Positions 45,207 to 56,363 of a stretch of 64,000 nucleotides of DNA are shown piece by piece; position 1 is the stretch's first letter, and every line of letters starts with the position of its first letter. The notes beneath the pieces were generated by a model. It worked only from the letters and a program-made list of their open reading frames with translations, was not told the origin of the DNA and did no database searches. A program made the translations under genes and the position numbers. The stretch is from Eucalyptus grandis (Eukaryota > Streptophyta > Magnoliopsida > Myrtales > Myrtaceae). The stretch is from assembly GCF_016545825.1 (NCBI RefSeq), contig NC_052622.1, positions 6,701,001 through 6,765,000 on the forward strand, read 5' to 3'.

Positions 45207-46267
45207 AAAAAAGAAACACATAAAGTTTACATTTGTACTGTAATTTTCATTTTATTTATCCGGTCAAGATTGAAATTGGAGGGCTAGTGGGGTTATTGCA
45301 TTTTCGCCTAAGCACAGGGAAAGAAAAGGAATTTGGATCGTCTTAATTTGATCACTACATTTCTTTCCCAAAAAACGAAGCGACCGTATCTTGGAAAAAG
45401 AAGAAGAAGAAGCCTCTTTAGATATTCCTTCTTCCAATTAATAGGAAACACCCCTGACCAGAAACCATCAAGAATCATTATAATTTGAAGTCCCAGATGC
45501 AGAAGAAAAGAGAAATATTAAAACAATAAAATAGATTTCTTTATTAAGTTAATATTACGAAAAATCCCAAATTTATAATAAATTTATTCCAAAGTAATTT
45601 TATGACAATCAAAAAATTCCAAACTAGTACATCTTTTAGAATTTATCATAAATTATTTTTTTTTATCTAAAAAACTCCAAATTGATACATTTGTGATAGT
45701 TTTATTATTTCCTTAATCTCCTTTAAATTGGATTAATATAACGAAAATCACAAAATGATTTTAAACTGGTGCCTTGGCCAGTTGTAACGTATCATTCAAA
45801 TTTGTAATTTGTCGATCAAATTTAACGGAAATGAATGGAAGGGTAAATTTTTGGCGTGTATAGAATCATTGGTGGCCAAGATTGGACTAAGTGTACTAAT
45901 TTGGGGTTTTTATTTTTTTATTTTTTTATTTTTTATGGTAATAACCCATTATTTTTTCGAAAACAGTGAAATGGAACCAAGCTGATGATGGCACGTGGGT
46001 TCGCATTTAGTTTTTATAAATATATAATACATGCTATATAAATCGAGAATCAGCACAGAGAAAAGAAGGTAACTTTGAATATGAATCGATTCGAACTACA
46101 GTCTCGATTCTCTACCTCTCTGCTTCCTCAATGAGGATTTCCTCGAACGGAGCGACTGAATCTTGGAAAACCAAAAAAAAAAAAAAAACAGTATTTTTTC
46201 TTCCATGTCTCTCACTCCACAAAAGACCAAGCATCATCGGTACTGTAGCTGCTTGAAGAATCATACG
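44751..46267. other. Upstream region of MATH copy E with a (TA)n microsatellite
   Basis: No gene. (TA)n runs from 45158 to 45202 and is missing in the matching region of copy F (61834-61843). A TATA box candidate TATATAAA lies at 46035-46042, about 230 bp before ATG 46268. The same place in copy F reads TTTATAAA (63310-63317). The rest is AT-rich and repeated at 61440-63542. Confidence 0.6.
46035..46042 (+). promoter_or_regulatory. Candidate TATA box of the second MATH subtype (copy E)
   Basis: TATATAAA within 'gctatataaatcgagaat'. It is well spaced from the downstream purine-rich leader and ATG 46268, and conserved in place in copy F. Confidence 0.45.
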
Positions 46268-46702
46268 ATGCTAAAGAGAAAGAGAGAAGCAAAGGATTCA
46301 AATGTTGCTGAAGTGGGCAACGAACATGAAGGTACCATTTCCCTTTTTGAGTTCCTCCCAAAAACAAGAAATGAAAATGAACTCGTCGAATTTTATGGCG
46401 TGACGATGCGTCTATTGATCTTCTTTAGTTGATCTTTTTTTCCCTTTCGGGGGTTGTTGTTGTTGTTTCCCCGTTGGTGATTTTTGGGGGGTTTTAACTG
46501 AGCAGAGATAACTACGGAGACTAGAAAGATCCCGCCGGCGCATTATGTGTTCAAGATCGAGTCTCTCTTTATTATCGAAGAACGACACCACCATGTATGA
46601 GACAAACGAGATCGAAGTTGGTGACCAGAAGTGGTATATCTACAATCTCTCTGTGCATGCACAAATTTTTGGGTTACTCCCTACTCGCTATCTTCCAGGT
46701 TT
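46268..46702 (+). pseudogene. MATH gene second subtype, copy E, exons 1-2, frameshifted and truncated
   Basis: Exon 1 (46268-46331) starts MLKRKREAKDSN, distinct from MSKRKKEATDSN of B-D. Exon 2 (46506-46633) holds PPAHYVFKIES and then, after a one-base loss near 46562-46566, LSLLSKNDTTMYETNEIEVGDQKW in another frame. Intron 2 begins GTATATC and breaks off at about 46702, where the RBR leader begins. Exons 3-4 of what may be the same gene lie beyond the RBR pseudogene (56364-56841). Exons 5-6 are not seen. Confidence 0.78.
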
Positions 46703-47294
46703 CATGAACAAATTATATATTGGGCCAAAGTTTAGAGACTATTTGTTTCGTTATCCCTAATTTTATCTATAAGGAAATTGAATAGAAACAAATCAGAATT
46801 TTTTTTAAAATAATCGACTTGCGGATGCTCTATTTGATGTGTTATCTCCTTACTTATACGTAGTAGCACACAATATAAGAAAATCGAAGGGAACCTGGGA
46901 CAATTAAGAATCACCACGATGAATGATTGAGGGTTGAGTTTCACTTTGGAAGCACCACCTCCCACAACAACCATACATTGTGGGATATGCATGGAAGATG
47001 TTCGGTCGATCTCAATCTTCAAGACCACGGAGCGGTGCGATCACTCCTTCTGCAGTCGCTGCATGTCCTCACACATTGCCGCAAAGATCAAGGACGGAGT
47101 GGCGAAGGTGCGATGTCCCAAGTAGGATTGCAGGACGATGCTGGATCCCATTACCTGCAAAAAGCTTGTTTCGAGTGTAGGGTTTGCCCAACGGTCCGAC
47201 CACTAGTGAGAATCGGCTGTTCTAAGGTTTGCGAGGTATTACTGCCCGAACTTGATTTGCAGAGAGATGATTATAAACAAGTGCGGAGGGGATG

Positions 47295-47467
47295 GCAAAG
47301 CTCCTTATTGGTCCATGAACAGAAGATGAACAGAAGTTCAACAGTAGAGGAGCAAGCGTTGAAGGCTTCTACCAATACTCATTCCAACAATTTCAGAGGA
47401 AGGGGTAGAGGTAGAGGTAGAGGAAGGGGAGATCGAGGAAATAGAGATGTTGGCAGGAATTTAACAG
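47295..47467 (+). repeat. Stray gag fragment abutting the Copia 2 5' LTR
   Basis: This 170-bp stretch matches Copia 2 gag at about 51706-51872 (LQSSLLVHEQ, then SNNFRGRGRGRGRGRG) with a few indels. It is followed by 'aattt aacag', which looks like the end of the LTR plus the first primer-site base, and then the LTR start at 47469. It sits between RBR coding sequence and the element. Confidence 0.8.
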
Positions 47468-47468
47468 A

Positions 47469-47611
47469 TGTTAATATAATAGTTATTTCCTTTTTCACAT
47501 GTTGCTGATTTGGTTTTTTAGTTATTAGAATTAGTGGAGTCATGTGTGTTGGTTATCCTAGTTTTTAGGTGTTAATGGGGCAAGTGCTTTATGGGGAACA
47601 TGGGTAGTTAT
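47469..47611 (+). repeat. Copia 2 5' LTR, left part
   Basis: Begins TGTTAATATAA and matches 55190-55332. Interrupted after GTTAT by the 3.3-kb insertion; the remainder is at 50951-51060. Confidence 0.9.
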
Positions 47612-50600
47612 TGTCACGACCCGAACCCCGAGCGCGCGCACATCCCACTACGGTCGATCAAAAATGCGACATCCCAGGATATGTCGCCGACCCATTCATT
47701 TATTTACGCATGCAAAAGCGAAACAAATCCCCTTACAACATTTAACTTGGGATAGAAAAGCAGGCAATCAATCACAATACCAAACACTCATTTACAAACA
47801 CAAAGGGTTTAAATACAACACCGGACTTTCTACAAAATAGACCAAATCGACAAAAGGGGAACTATCCTACAACCAACTAGCAGACACACTCTCCAACCCT
47901 TATGACTTCACCTCTCCGCAGCTCCTCAAGACCAACCAAAGCTATCTCGGCGCTCCGTCCACCGGGGACCTGAAATTTTAATCCCACAACCGGGATGAGA
48001 CGATGTCTCAAAGAAGTTCAACCCCTAAACCCCTATTAGAAAGAAAATACACCCGAATGGCCTAGCCACATCACACGTAAGACTTACCTCGCCTCGGCCT
48101 TCATCTCGGGTTAGCGCAATTTATATAATTCAACCACGTACAATTATGATAACCAAACAACCATGGCTCAATCACATTATCAAAACAATTCAACCACTTG
48201 GATCGTCTCAGCGATCAATCGACTCAGCCGATTACATGCCATTCCAACAAATCAATTACTACTACCCATCTCGACCTAATAGGAAGATTTAGTAACCAGT
48301 GGTAATCACGACCCCACTCGGCACGACCTGTAATTAGGTGGTAATTCACGGCCTCATCAGGCACGACCTCTAATAGGTGGTATTTCACGGCCTCATCGGG
48401 CACGACCTCTAATAGGTGGTATATCACGGCCTCATTGGGCACGACCTCTAATAGGTGGTATTTCACGGCCTCATCGGGCACGACCTCTAATAGGTGGTAT
48501 ATCACGGCCTCATCGCACGACCTCTAATAGGTGGTATTTCACGGCCATCAGCACGACCTCTAATAGGTGGTATATCACGGCCTCATCAAGCACGACCTCT
48601 AATAGGTGGTATTTCACGGCCCCATTGGGCGCGACCTTTATCAGGTGGCATATCACGGCCCCACTGGGCGCGACCTTTATCAGGTGGCATATCACGGCCA
48701 ATCGCACATTCATTTCCACACTTAGGATTTTATAAAGAGTCCCTATATATCGCAATCACACTCAATTTGCTACAACCAATCATCAATATCAAATTCTAAA
48801 TGCACAAGTAATGATCGGCACGAAATTCCTCGAGAGAATAAGGTCGACAAAATTTTCGGAATTTATTAAATAATTAAATTTATTCCGAAAATAATTAAAT
48901 AATAATATTCATATTTTTCACGATCCACACTCAATTTATAATATCCAATCATCAATTTCAAAATCCAACTACACAAAGAGCGATCGGCACGAAATTCTCG
49001 AAAGAACCGGGATCAAAAATAATTTTTTCCGTTTTTTTTTTTTTTAATAATATTTTAATAATTTCGGAATTAATATAATATTATAAATTTCCAGAATTTC
49101 GAAGTAATTAAATAATTCAAAACTAAAATCCTTTTATGTCACATCAAGGCTTTATATTAAAAATAAACATACTTAACTTTAAACTAAACACACTTTAAGT
49201 TAATTAAACACCATAATCTAATCACCAACCAAATAAGCTAATTTAACCACCTAAGCTTACTTAACTTAGGCTAAGCACACTTAGGGCATCATTAACCGTC
49301 CAATCAAGATTTAGTGAGTTAAACTCACTGGATTAGCGAGCCGAGCGGACCAAAACGACGGGGACGACGCGAGGATCGACTTTCCTCAAGGCGGGCCGAG
49401 CATCCGGGCTCGGGAAGATGGCGGCCAAAACGGGCCAAGACCGAGCTGGAATACCCATTTTTCCAGCCACTGATTTGGGCCCGAGAATGGCGGATCCGGC
49501 ATCGGAATGGGCAGAGGAGAGGGGCGGCAGCTCAAGCGGAGCTCCGGTAAGGTCAACGATGGCTGGAGGCGGCCGAACCGTGGCCTATGCTGGCCAAAAT
49601 GGAGCTGGACAGCAGCTCCGGAACTGGGCGAGAAGGGAAACCGAGATGAGCGGAGCAGCGGTGGAGCGATGGCGTGAAGCACAATGGCGAACGGCGGAGG
49701 GCAACGGCGTCGCGCACGGCGCGGGTTGCTTCGGCGCCCATCCCAGATCTGGGATCTCGGGCAGCAAACGGAGATGGAGAGAAGAGAGGGCTTCGACTAC
49801 GGCTGAAGAGGGAGAGGGAGACGGTTGCGCGGCCGGCGAGCAGCCTGGCGGCGGCGACGACAAGCTCCGGCGACGGGCGACGGCGGCGAACGACGTGCGA
49901 GCTGCTGGCCGAGCTCCTCCCTGCATCGCACGCCCCTCCCCCTCGCACGGTTCAAACATGGAGGAAGAGGATGAAGATGAAGAGAGAGAGAGGATGGGAC
50001 CATTCCCTTTTCTTTTCCTTTTTTTTTTCTTTAATCCCACAAATGCCCACCACGACCTCATGCATTTACATCACACTCCACTATCTCCCACAACCTTATT
50101 CCAATGGGTCCATTTTATTTTTCCGCCGGGGCATAAAATCTTGTGCATCAAATTCTTCAATTACAATCAATCCACTTCCAATTGAGTCCAAATTGAAGTC
50201 CATAAAATTTATCCAATGTCACCACACTTCAATTCACCTAATTACTTGACCATAGACCATCTTGAGTCCCAAAAGCATAACCAAAAGCGGGCCTACCAAT
50301 TTTCCAAACCAAATTAACCATACCTTGATTATTTTGCCGAAAAACTCGACTTGCATGAAAAATCTTCCAAAGATGATTCAATGATCCCGAAATGATTTGT
50401 GACACACCCGACTTCCAATTTCGAATTCGATCTCAATTCCACTTAATTTCACTTTGGCACGATACCGGGCGGTCCAACCTACCGGGTAGCCTTTAGAAAT
50501 TGTCATGCATTTGACCCGTGGTTGATCATCTCAAGCCATAATGTACATCTTTGAAACATTGACGACTTTCGGTTGTCGGGGTAATCTCAAGGTTTCAAAT

Positions 50601-50950
50601 ACGGACACAGGGTACCCAATCGACAGAGAAGTCGGTCCAGTGCCGATCGACAAGAATTTTGCGATCTGGTGGAATCACCCACACCTGATCACATGCCTCT
50701 GTCGAGTCGTCCTATCTCCGGTCTCTAATCGATTTTTATTTGTGCCGTAATGACCCTTGCAGATTAGCTCGGTCGAAAGGTCGCTTCCTAGCCAAATTCT
50801 CAAGTCTGATGCATTAGAAACTCTTAATAGCTTCACCCGATAGACTAGTTTCCACATGAGTGGCCGACTCAAGGAAAAGAACTATATGCGTGCCAACGAA
50901 ATGCCCGTCTCAATTTATTGAAAATAGAATTGGAAAATCGGAATGTCACA
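47612..50950. mobile_element. Solo-LTR-like insertion, 3.3 kb, nested in the Copia 2 5' LTR
   Basis: Exact 5-bp target duplication GTTAT (47607-47611 and 50951-50955). The ends are TGTCACGACCCG and GGAATGTCACA, the TG...CA form typical of plant Gypsy LTRs. No internal LTR repeat, primer site or pol domain is seen, so a solo LTR formed by unequal recombination is the simplest reading. It contains a 39-bp tandem array, AT-rich stretches and a GC-rich block (49330-49990). The ORFs in that block are probably compositional. Orientation is assumed +. Confidence 0.7.
48333..48700. repeat. 39-bp tandem array inside the solo-LTR-like insertion
   Basis: About nine units of 'ggtggtat.tcacggcc.cat' followed by 'cgggcacgacctctaata', 39 bp each. 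Small deletions occur near 48512 and 48545, and the last two units are diverged ('gcgacctttatca'). Confidence 0.85.
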
Positions 50951-51061
50951 GTTATGGTGTGTTTTACGTTATGTATTTTGTCTTTTGTAAAAGACTTAAT
51001 GTTGCTTTGTACGTAAGATGAAGTTTCAATCTCATCTCTCCTCCCTTTAGCAATTTAACAG

Positions 51062-51074
51062 TGGTATTAGAGCC
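51062..51074 (+). other. Copia 2 primer binding site
   Basis: TGGTATTAGAGCC directly after the LTR end is a one-base variant of the initiator-Met-tRNA site used by plant Copia elements. Confidence 0.85.
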
Positions 51075-51141
51075 TGAAAGAAACGTGAGAGTTTTAAAAA
51101 AAAAAAACTTTCGTGAGAAAATTGCAGCAGCAATATTTCCA

Positions 51142-52597
51142 ATGGCCACCGACAATTTTGTTCAACCAGCAATTCCATGCTTTGATGGTCACTATGACCA
51201 TTGGAGTATGCTGATGGAGAATTTTTTACGATCAAAGGAGTATTGGTTGGTTGTTGAATCTGAATTCAAGAGCCACCAGCAGCATGGCTTTGACAGATCC
51301 CCATAAAGCAAAATTGGAAGCTCGAAAGTTGAAGGACCCAAGGCAAAATATTATTTTTCAGGCTATCGATCGTTCCATCTTGGAGACTATTCTTTGCAAA
51401 GAAACTTCCAAGGATATTTGGGATTCTATGAAGAAGAAAGATCAAGGCTCTGTTAGAGTGAAGCGTGCACAGCTTCAAGCCTTGAGAAAAGATTTTGAGA
51501 TACTAGCGATGAAAGATGGAGAATCTCACACGGTTATTGTGCCGAACAATGGAGATCAGCAACAAGATGCGATTCCATGGCGAGAAGATGGACGACGTCG
51601 CCATTGTGGAGAAGATTTTGCGTTCCTTGACATCAAAGTTTAATTATGTTGTTTGCTCAATTGAAGAGTCGAAAGACATAGATGCGCTCTCTCTTGATGA
51701 ATTGCAAAGCTCCTTATTGGTCCATGAACAAAGATGAACAAGTTCAACAAAGTAGAGGAGCAAGCGTTGAAGGCTTCTACCAATACTCATTCCAACAATT
51801 TCAGAGGAAGGGATAGAGGTAGAGGTAGAGGAAGGGGAGATCGAGGAAATAGAGATGTTGGCAGGAATTTCAAAGCCAATAATGACCAATTTCAAGGCAA
51901 AGGCAGAGGACGGGATCCTTACAAAGCCAAGGTAGAGTGTTTTAGATGTCATAAATTTGGTCATTATGCATCTGAATGTTATACTAGGCTGCCTAATAAT
52001 AAAGAAAAGGCAGAGAGTTCAAACTTTGTTGAAGAAAAGGAAGCAGAAACGTTGTTGATGGCTGTTCAAGATGAAAAGGAGCGCAAGTCGATATTTGGTA
52101 TGTGGATACAGTGCCGTAACCACATGAGTGGAAGTAAGTCTTCTTTTTCTCATCTAAATGAAGATTTTCATTCCACCGTGAGTTTTTGGGATCATTCTAC
52201 TGTGAAAGTGATGGGAAAAGGAGATATTAAAATAAGAACCAAGAATGGTTTTGTGGAAACGATCTCTAATGTGTTGTATGTTCCTGACTTGAAAAGTAAT
52301 CTGTTGAGTGCTGGCCAATTACAAGAAAATGGTTATGTAATCACCATTCAGAGGGGTGTCTGTGAAATTTATGATTCTGTTAGAGGTGCTATTGCAGTTG
52401 TTCCTATGAGTTCAAATAGATTATTTCCATTAAAGATTGAAAATATTCAGTCTTGTTTGATGGCTGAAAAGAAAGATCCCTCATGGCTTTGGCATTTTCG
52501 TTATAGTCACTTGAGTTTTGGTGGATTGAAGACCCTCCAACAGAAAAACATGATGACGGGTCTTCCTCAAATTACTATTCCTTCCCAAGTCTCGTGA
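51142..52597 (+). pseudogene. Copia 2 gag and protease
   Basis: ATG 51142 starts a UBN2-type gag (FDGHYDHWSMLMENFLRSKEYW). A frame change near 51285 leads to a second stretch (51251-51643). Another near 51550-51590 leads to LTSKFNYVVCSIEESKDIDA. A TGA near 51737 precedes the Arg-Gly repeat FRGRDRGRGRGRG and the CCHC knuckle CFRCHKFGHYASEC (about 51937-51978). The protease active site is destroyed: where a VDTG-type motif is expected (about 52101-52120) the frame reads WIQCRNHMSG. VLYVPDLKSNLLSAGQL and the integrase His motif (WLWHFRYSHLS) follow to 52597. Confidence 0.83.
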
Positions 52598-53600
52598 AGA
52601 ATGTGTTGTTAGCAAACAAAGATCGTTCTCAATTTTCAAAAGAAAAGTCATGGAGAGCAAATGATGTTTTGCAGCTGGTGCATTCGGACATTTGCGGTCC
52701 CATAAATCCATCTTCTAATGGAGGTAAAAATACTTAATTACCTTCATTGATGATTTTTCCAGAAAAACTTGGGTTTATTTTTTACAGAAAAATCAGAAGC
52801 TTTCTCCACATTTAAAAGCTTCAAAACTCGTGTTGAAAATGAAGCAGAAAGACCATTAAGACTCTTCGAACAGATCGTGGCGGTGAATATTGTTCAAAAG
52901 AATTTGAAGTTTTTGTGCAAAGTATGACATTCGAAAAGAGCTTATCAAGGCATATACACCACAGCATAATGGTGTATCTGAGAGGAAAAATAGAACAATT
53001 CTCAACATGGTGAGAAGTTTATTGGCAAGAGGAAGAGTTCCAAAGACTTTCGGTCGAAGCAAGAATTGGAGTGTTCATATTTTGAACAGAAGTCCAACTT
53101 TTGCTGTTCGGAATATGACACCCGAAGAGGCTTAGAGTGGGAGAAGACCGGCTGTAGATCACTTCAGAATTTTTGGATGCATCGCATATGCCCATGTCCC
53201 GGATGTGAAAAGGAAAAAACTTGATGACAAGGCTGAAAAATGTGTTTTTCTTGGTGTAAGTGAAGCATCCAAAGCATATAAATTATTCAATCCACTAACA
53301 AAGAAGATTGTGACTAGCAGGGATGTTGTTTTCGATGAAGAGAACACTTGGGATTGGAATAGGCAGCAGCCTACCCAAGTTCTTTATGACAATGATGCTG
53401 AACAGGAGCAAATTTCAGCACCTTATATGCCCCAAAATTCATCAAATACAACTTCTACAGCTGCTGGAATTTCACCAACAGCACCGAAGTCAATGAAGAA
53501 GAAGCCCAATCTCTTCGCCGCGTTAGAAGAAAGCCTGCTTGGATGGAAGATTATGAGGTAACTAGAATTGAGATTCAATAACTCACTTTGCCTTATTTTC
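52598..53600 (+). pseudogene. Copia 2 integrase core
   Basis: LVHSDICGPINPSS (first Asp, about 52676), RTDRGGEY (second Asp, about 52872) and TPQHNGVSERKNRT (Glu, about 52958) are recognisable across different frames. KLDDKAEKCVFLGVSEASKAY and TSRDVVFDEE are in an open stretch from 53205. Several one-base indels and the stop near 52734 inactivate it. Confidence 0.8.
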
Positions 53601-53658
53601 AGACTATAACCCTACAACTTTTGAGAGTGCTGTCAAAGAAGAAAAATGGCGAAAAGCG

Positions 53659-55158
53659 ATGGATGATGAAATTAATTCCATTGAAAGAAATAATACTTGG
53701 GAGTTATCTGATCTTCCGGATGGACAAAAAACCATTGGTGTGAAGTGGGTCTTTAAAACAAAACTGAAAGAAAATGGTGAAGTTGACAAATACAAAGCAC
53801 GTTTGGTAGCCAAGGGATACAAGCAACAATATGGGATCGACTATACAGAGGTTTTTTCTCCAGTTGCGAGACATGACACGATCAGATTGGTGGTTGCATT
53901 GGCGGCACAGAATTCTTGGCCTATTTTCCAACTAGATGTCAAATCGGCATTCTTGCATGGGTACTTGGAGGAACAGGTATTTGTTGAGCAACCCCCTGAT
54001 TATGTCAAGATTGGAAATGAGCATAAGGTTTATAGATTGAAGAAAGCTCTTTATGGGCTAAAACAAGCCCCTCGGGCTTGGTATAGTCGTATTGAAACTT
54101 ATTTTCTTAAAGTTGGTTTTTCAAAATGTCCTTATGAGCATATGCTTTTTGTCAAGATTGGAGATAAAGGGAAAATGCTTATTGTCTGCTTGTATGTTGA
54201 CGATCTTATATTTGCTGGAAGTTGTGATGGCATGTTTGAAGAATTCAAGAAATCTATGATGGATGAGTTTGAAATGTCTGATCTTGGTATGATGCATTAC
54301 TTCCTTGGCATAGAAGTGGTACAATCGGATGATGGAATCTTTATTTCTCAAAAGAAATATGTGGGAGAAATTTTGGACAGGTTTCAGATGAAGGATTGTA
54401 ATCCTGTAAACACTCCAGTTGAGTTTGGCTTAAAGTTATATAAAGATCATGAAGGGAGGAAGGTTGACAGCACACTTTATAAACAAATTGTGGGTAGTTT
54501 GATGTATTTAACTGCAACAAGACCAAACATAATGTATTCTGTGAGTTTAATCAGTAGATATATGGAGAATCCTACACAAATGCATTTGTTAGCTGCCAAG
54601 AGAATTCTTCGTTACTTGCAAGGAACTAGAGACTTTGGGCTATTTTACAAGAAGGGTGAAAAGTCTGATTTGTTGGGATTTACTGATAGTGACTATGCAA
54701 GAGATCAAGATGATAGGAGGAGCACTTCAGGTTATGCTTTTATGTTTGGAACAGGTGCTATTTTGTGGTCATCCAAGAAGCAACCAATTGTCACATTATC
54801 AAGTACAGAAGCTGAATTTGTTGCTGCAACAGCTAGTGCTTGTCAAGCTATTTGGCTAAGGAGAATTCTTGAGGAGTTACAATTCAAGCAACAGGGACCT
54901 ACTAAAATTTTTTGTGACAATAACTCAGCAATAAAACTCTCCAAGAATCCAGTGTTACATGGAAGAAGCAAGCACATTGATGTGAAGTTTTATTTCTTGA
55001 GAGATCTTAGTAATGATGGAACAATTGATCTAATCTACTGCAGGAGTGAAGATCAAGTTGCTGATATATTCACCAAGGCCCTCAAGATGGAGTCATTTGT
55101 GAAGCTTAGAAGGTTACTAGGTGTTTGCACGGTGAAAAAAGTCAAGGCTTTAAACTGA
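53659..55158 (+). CDS. Copia 2 reverse transcriptase-RNase H, open 499-codon stretch
   Basis: RT signatures in order: VKWVFKTKLKENG, YKARLVAKGYKQ, FSPVARHDTIR, QLDVKSAFLHGYL, LYGLKQAPRAWY and YVDDL (54192-54206). RNase H follows with GFTDSDYA, RRSTSGYAFM, TLSSTEAEFVA, IFCDNNSAIKL and ADIFTKAL, ending TGA 55156-55158. The catalytic YVDD and the RNase H acidic residues are intact. Upstream gag-protease-integrase is broken, so no polyprotein can be made. The ATG is internal to the pol frame and not a real start. It may still be a source of transcripts. Confidence 0.85.
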   Translation: MDDEINSIERNNTWELSDLPDGQKTIGVKWVFKTKLKENGEVDKYKARLVAKGYKQQYGIDYTEVFSPVARHDTIRLVVALAAQNSWPIFQLDVKSAFLHGYLEEQVFVEQPPDYVKIGNEHKVYRLKKALYGLKQAPRAWYSRIETYFLKVGFSKCPYEHMLFVKIGDKGKMLIVCLYVDDLIFAGSCDGMFEEFKKSMMDEFEMSDLGMMHYFLGIEVVQSDDGIFISQKKYVGEILDRFQMKDCNPVNTPVEFGLKLYKDHEGRKVDSTLYKQIVGSLMYLTATRPNIMYSVSLISRYMENPTQMHLLAAKRILRYLQGTRDFGLFYKKGEKSDLLGFTDSDYARDQDDRRSTSGYAFMFGTGAILWSSKKQPIVTLSSTEAEFVAATASACQAIWLRRILEELQFKQQGPTKIFCDNNSAIKLSKNPVLHGRSKHIDVKFYFLRDLSNDGTIDLIYCRSEDQVADIFTKALKMESFVKLRRLLGVCTVKKVKALN

Positions 55159-55189
55159 ATGTTAGCAAACATCAGTTTAAGGGAGGGAT

Positions 55190-55437
55190 TGTTAATATAA
55201 CAGTTATTTCCTTTTTCACATGTTGCTGATTTGGTTTTTTAGTTATTAGAATTAGTGGAGTCATGTGTGTTGGTTATCCTAGTTTTTAGGTGTTAGTGGG
55301 GCAAGTGCTTTACGGGGAACATGGGTAGTTATGGTGTGTTTTACGTTATGTATTTTGTCTTTTGTAAAAGACTTGATGTTGCTTTGTACGTAAGATGAAG
55401 TTTCAGTCTCATCTCTCCTCCCTTTAGCAATTTAATA
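55190..55437 (+). repeat. Copia 2 3' LTR
   Basis: 248 bp, very close to the split 5' LTR. It ends AATTTAATA rather than AATTTAACA, so the terminal CA is mutated. It is followed directly by RBR sequence. Confidence 0.88.
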
Positions 55438-55608
55438 GGGTTTTGGGGGGTTTCCAAGTGCCCCAGTTGCAACGGGAGTGGTTGGTTTCGGGACGAGGAT
55501 ATTCATCTTCTGGAACATCTTGCGGAGAGGCAGCGGTGGAAGCGGTGTAGTCAATGCCACATTTACGTGGAGTTTGGTGGAGGTTGCAAGGACATTGTGT
55601 TCGAGTAA

Positions 55609-56363
55609 ACTTCTCTGATTAACTTAGGTTTGGTGATTCCTTAACTAGTTAATTCTGCCAATGTTTCTCCCCGTCGCATCTCTTGCTTCGACTTGAATAA
55701 ATGACTAGGCTTCTTATTTCCTCCAGTCCAAACGTGCTCTTTTAGGTTTCGGTCCGATTGAAGATAATCTGTGGAGTTTTGATCAACCGCGAATTCTTCG
55801 ATCCATATATTTATATATATATATATATACACACACACATGTGATTCGGCATGTATGAATATGCAAAGGGCCACGTAAAATCTGGCTACTCAGCTGATTT
55901 ATATTCGATCCCAGTCCAACAAAACGACTTAAAAGGGACCCTCGTTTCGGCTTTTATGCAGATGTAAAACTCAATTTTGCCATGGATGCGGGCGAAAGAG
56001 AGCCCCTCCTCTTCTTGTGCCTGCAGAAGAAGTCTGGGAGTACAGTCGCATCACGCTGGGCTTGGCCATACTATTTCTCTCAGTTCTGCTTGGGTCATTC
56101 CATTATCTGATATATATCCTTTCGCTGGGCTGAGAAAATATTAAGCTCTAAGATATCTTTTCTTGGAGGGCCGAAGAAGACTATCCATGGTTGTTGACAT
56201 TAGGTTTTGGAGTTACATTTTGATTATTCAAATTACTAACAGTTGTCAGATTCTATGATGTTCATTTGATGACAATTGACAAGCTAAGAATGGGTATTTT
56301 GAGGATGGTAGCTCCGTTCTAGAGACCAAAAAAAATTAACTTCTCTCGTTTTTTATTCTCTAT
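55609..56363. other. Duplicated spacer (unit 3) between RBR and MATH remnant
   Basis: Matches 10757-11503 and 37339-38095. The TA/CA microsatellite near 55810-55839 is longer than in the other units. No gene. Confidence 0.65.

Larger units (their letters stand above)
47469..55437 (+). mobile_element. Ty1/Copia LTR retrotransposon 2, with a nested insertion
   Basis: LTRs are 248 bp: 5' at 47469-47611 plus 50956-51060, 3' at 55190-55437. A primer site (51062-51074, TGGTATTAGAGCC) and a purine tract AAGGGAGGGAT (55179-55189) flank the coding region. Without the nested insert the element is about 4.6 kb. No target duplication is visible: the left neighbour is the stray gag fragment and the right neighbour is RBR sequence (GGGTT). 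Coding blocks before RT are broken, but RT-RNase H is open. Confidence 0.88.
46919..55608 (+). pseudogene. RBR-type E3 ligase pseudogene, copy R3, split by Copia 2
   Basis: Coding similarity runs 46919-47294 and 55443-55608. The first part has RING1 (CGICMEDV, RCDHSFCSRCM), VRCPK and the IBR start. The second has CPSCNGSGW and CSQCHIYVEFGGGCKD with TAA at 55606-55608. Lesions are TGA at 46928-46930, adjacent TAG and TGA at 47204-47209 (the TGA shared with R1 and R2), and the 8.1-kb insertion 47295-55437. Confidence 0.82.

Noticed and set aside
48224..48799. Repeat-protein frames (YHLLEVVPDEAV and RPLIGGISRP)
   Set aside because: They follow the 39-bp array, whose length is a multiple of three. 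No start context or family match.
49386..50249. Several overlapping 130-255-codon frames on both strands
   Set aside because: They occur in the GC-rich part of the solo-LTR-like insertion. Overlap on both strands and low complexity indicate composition effects.
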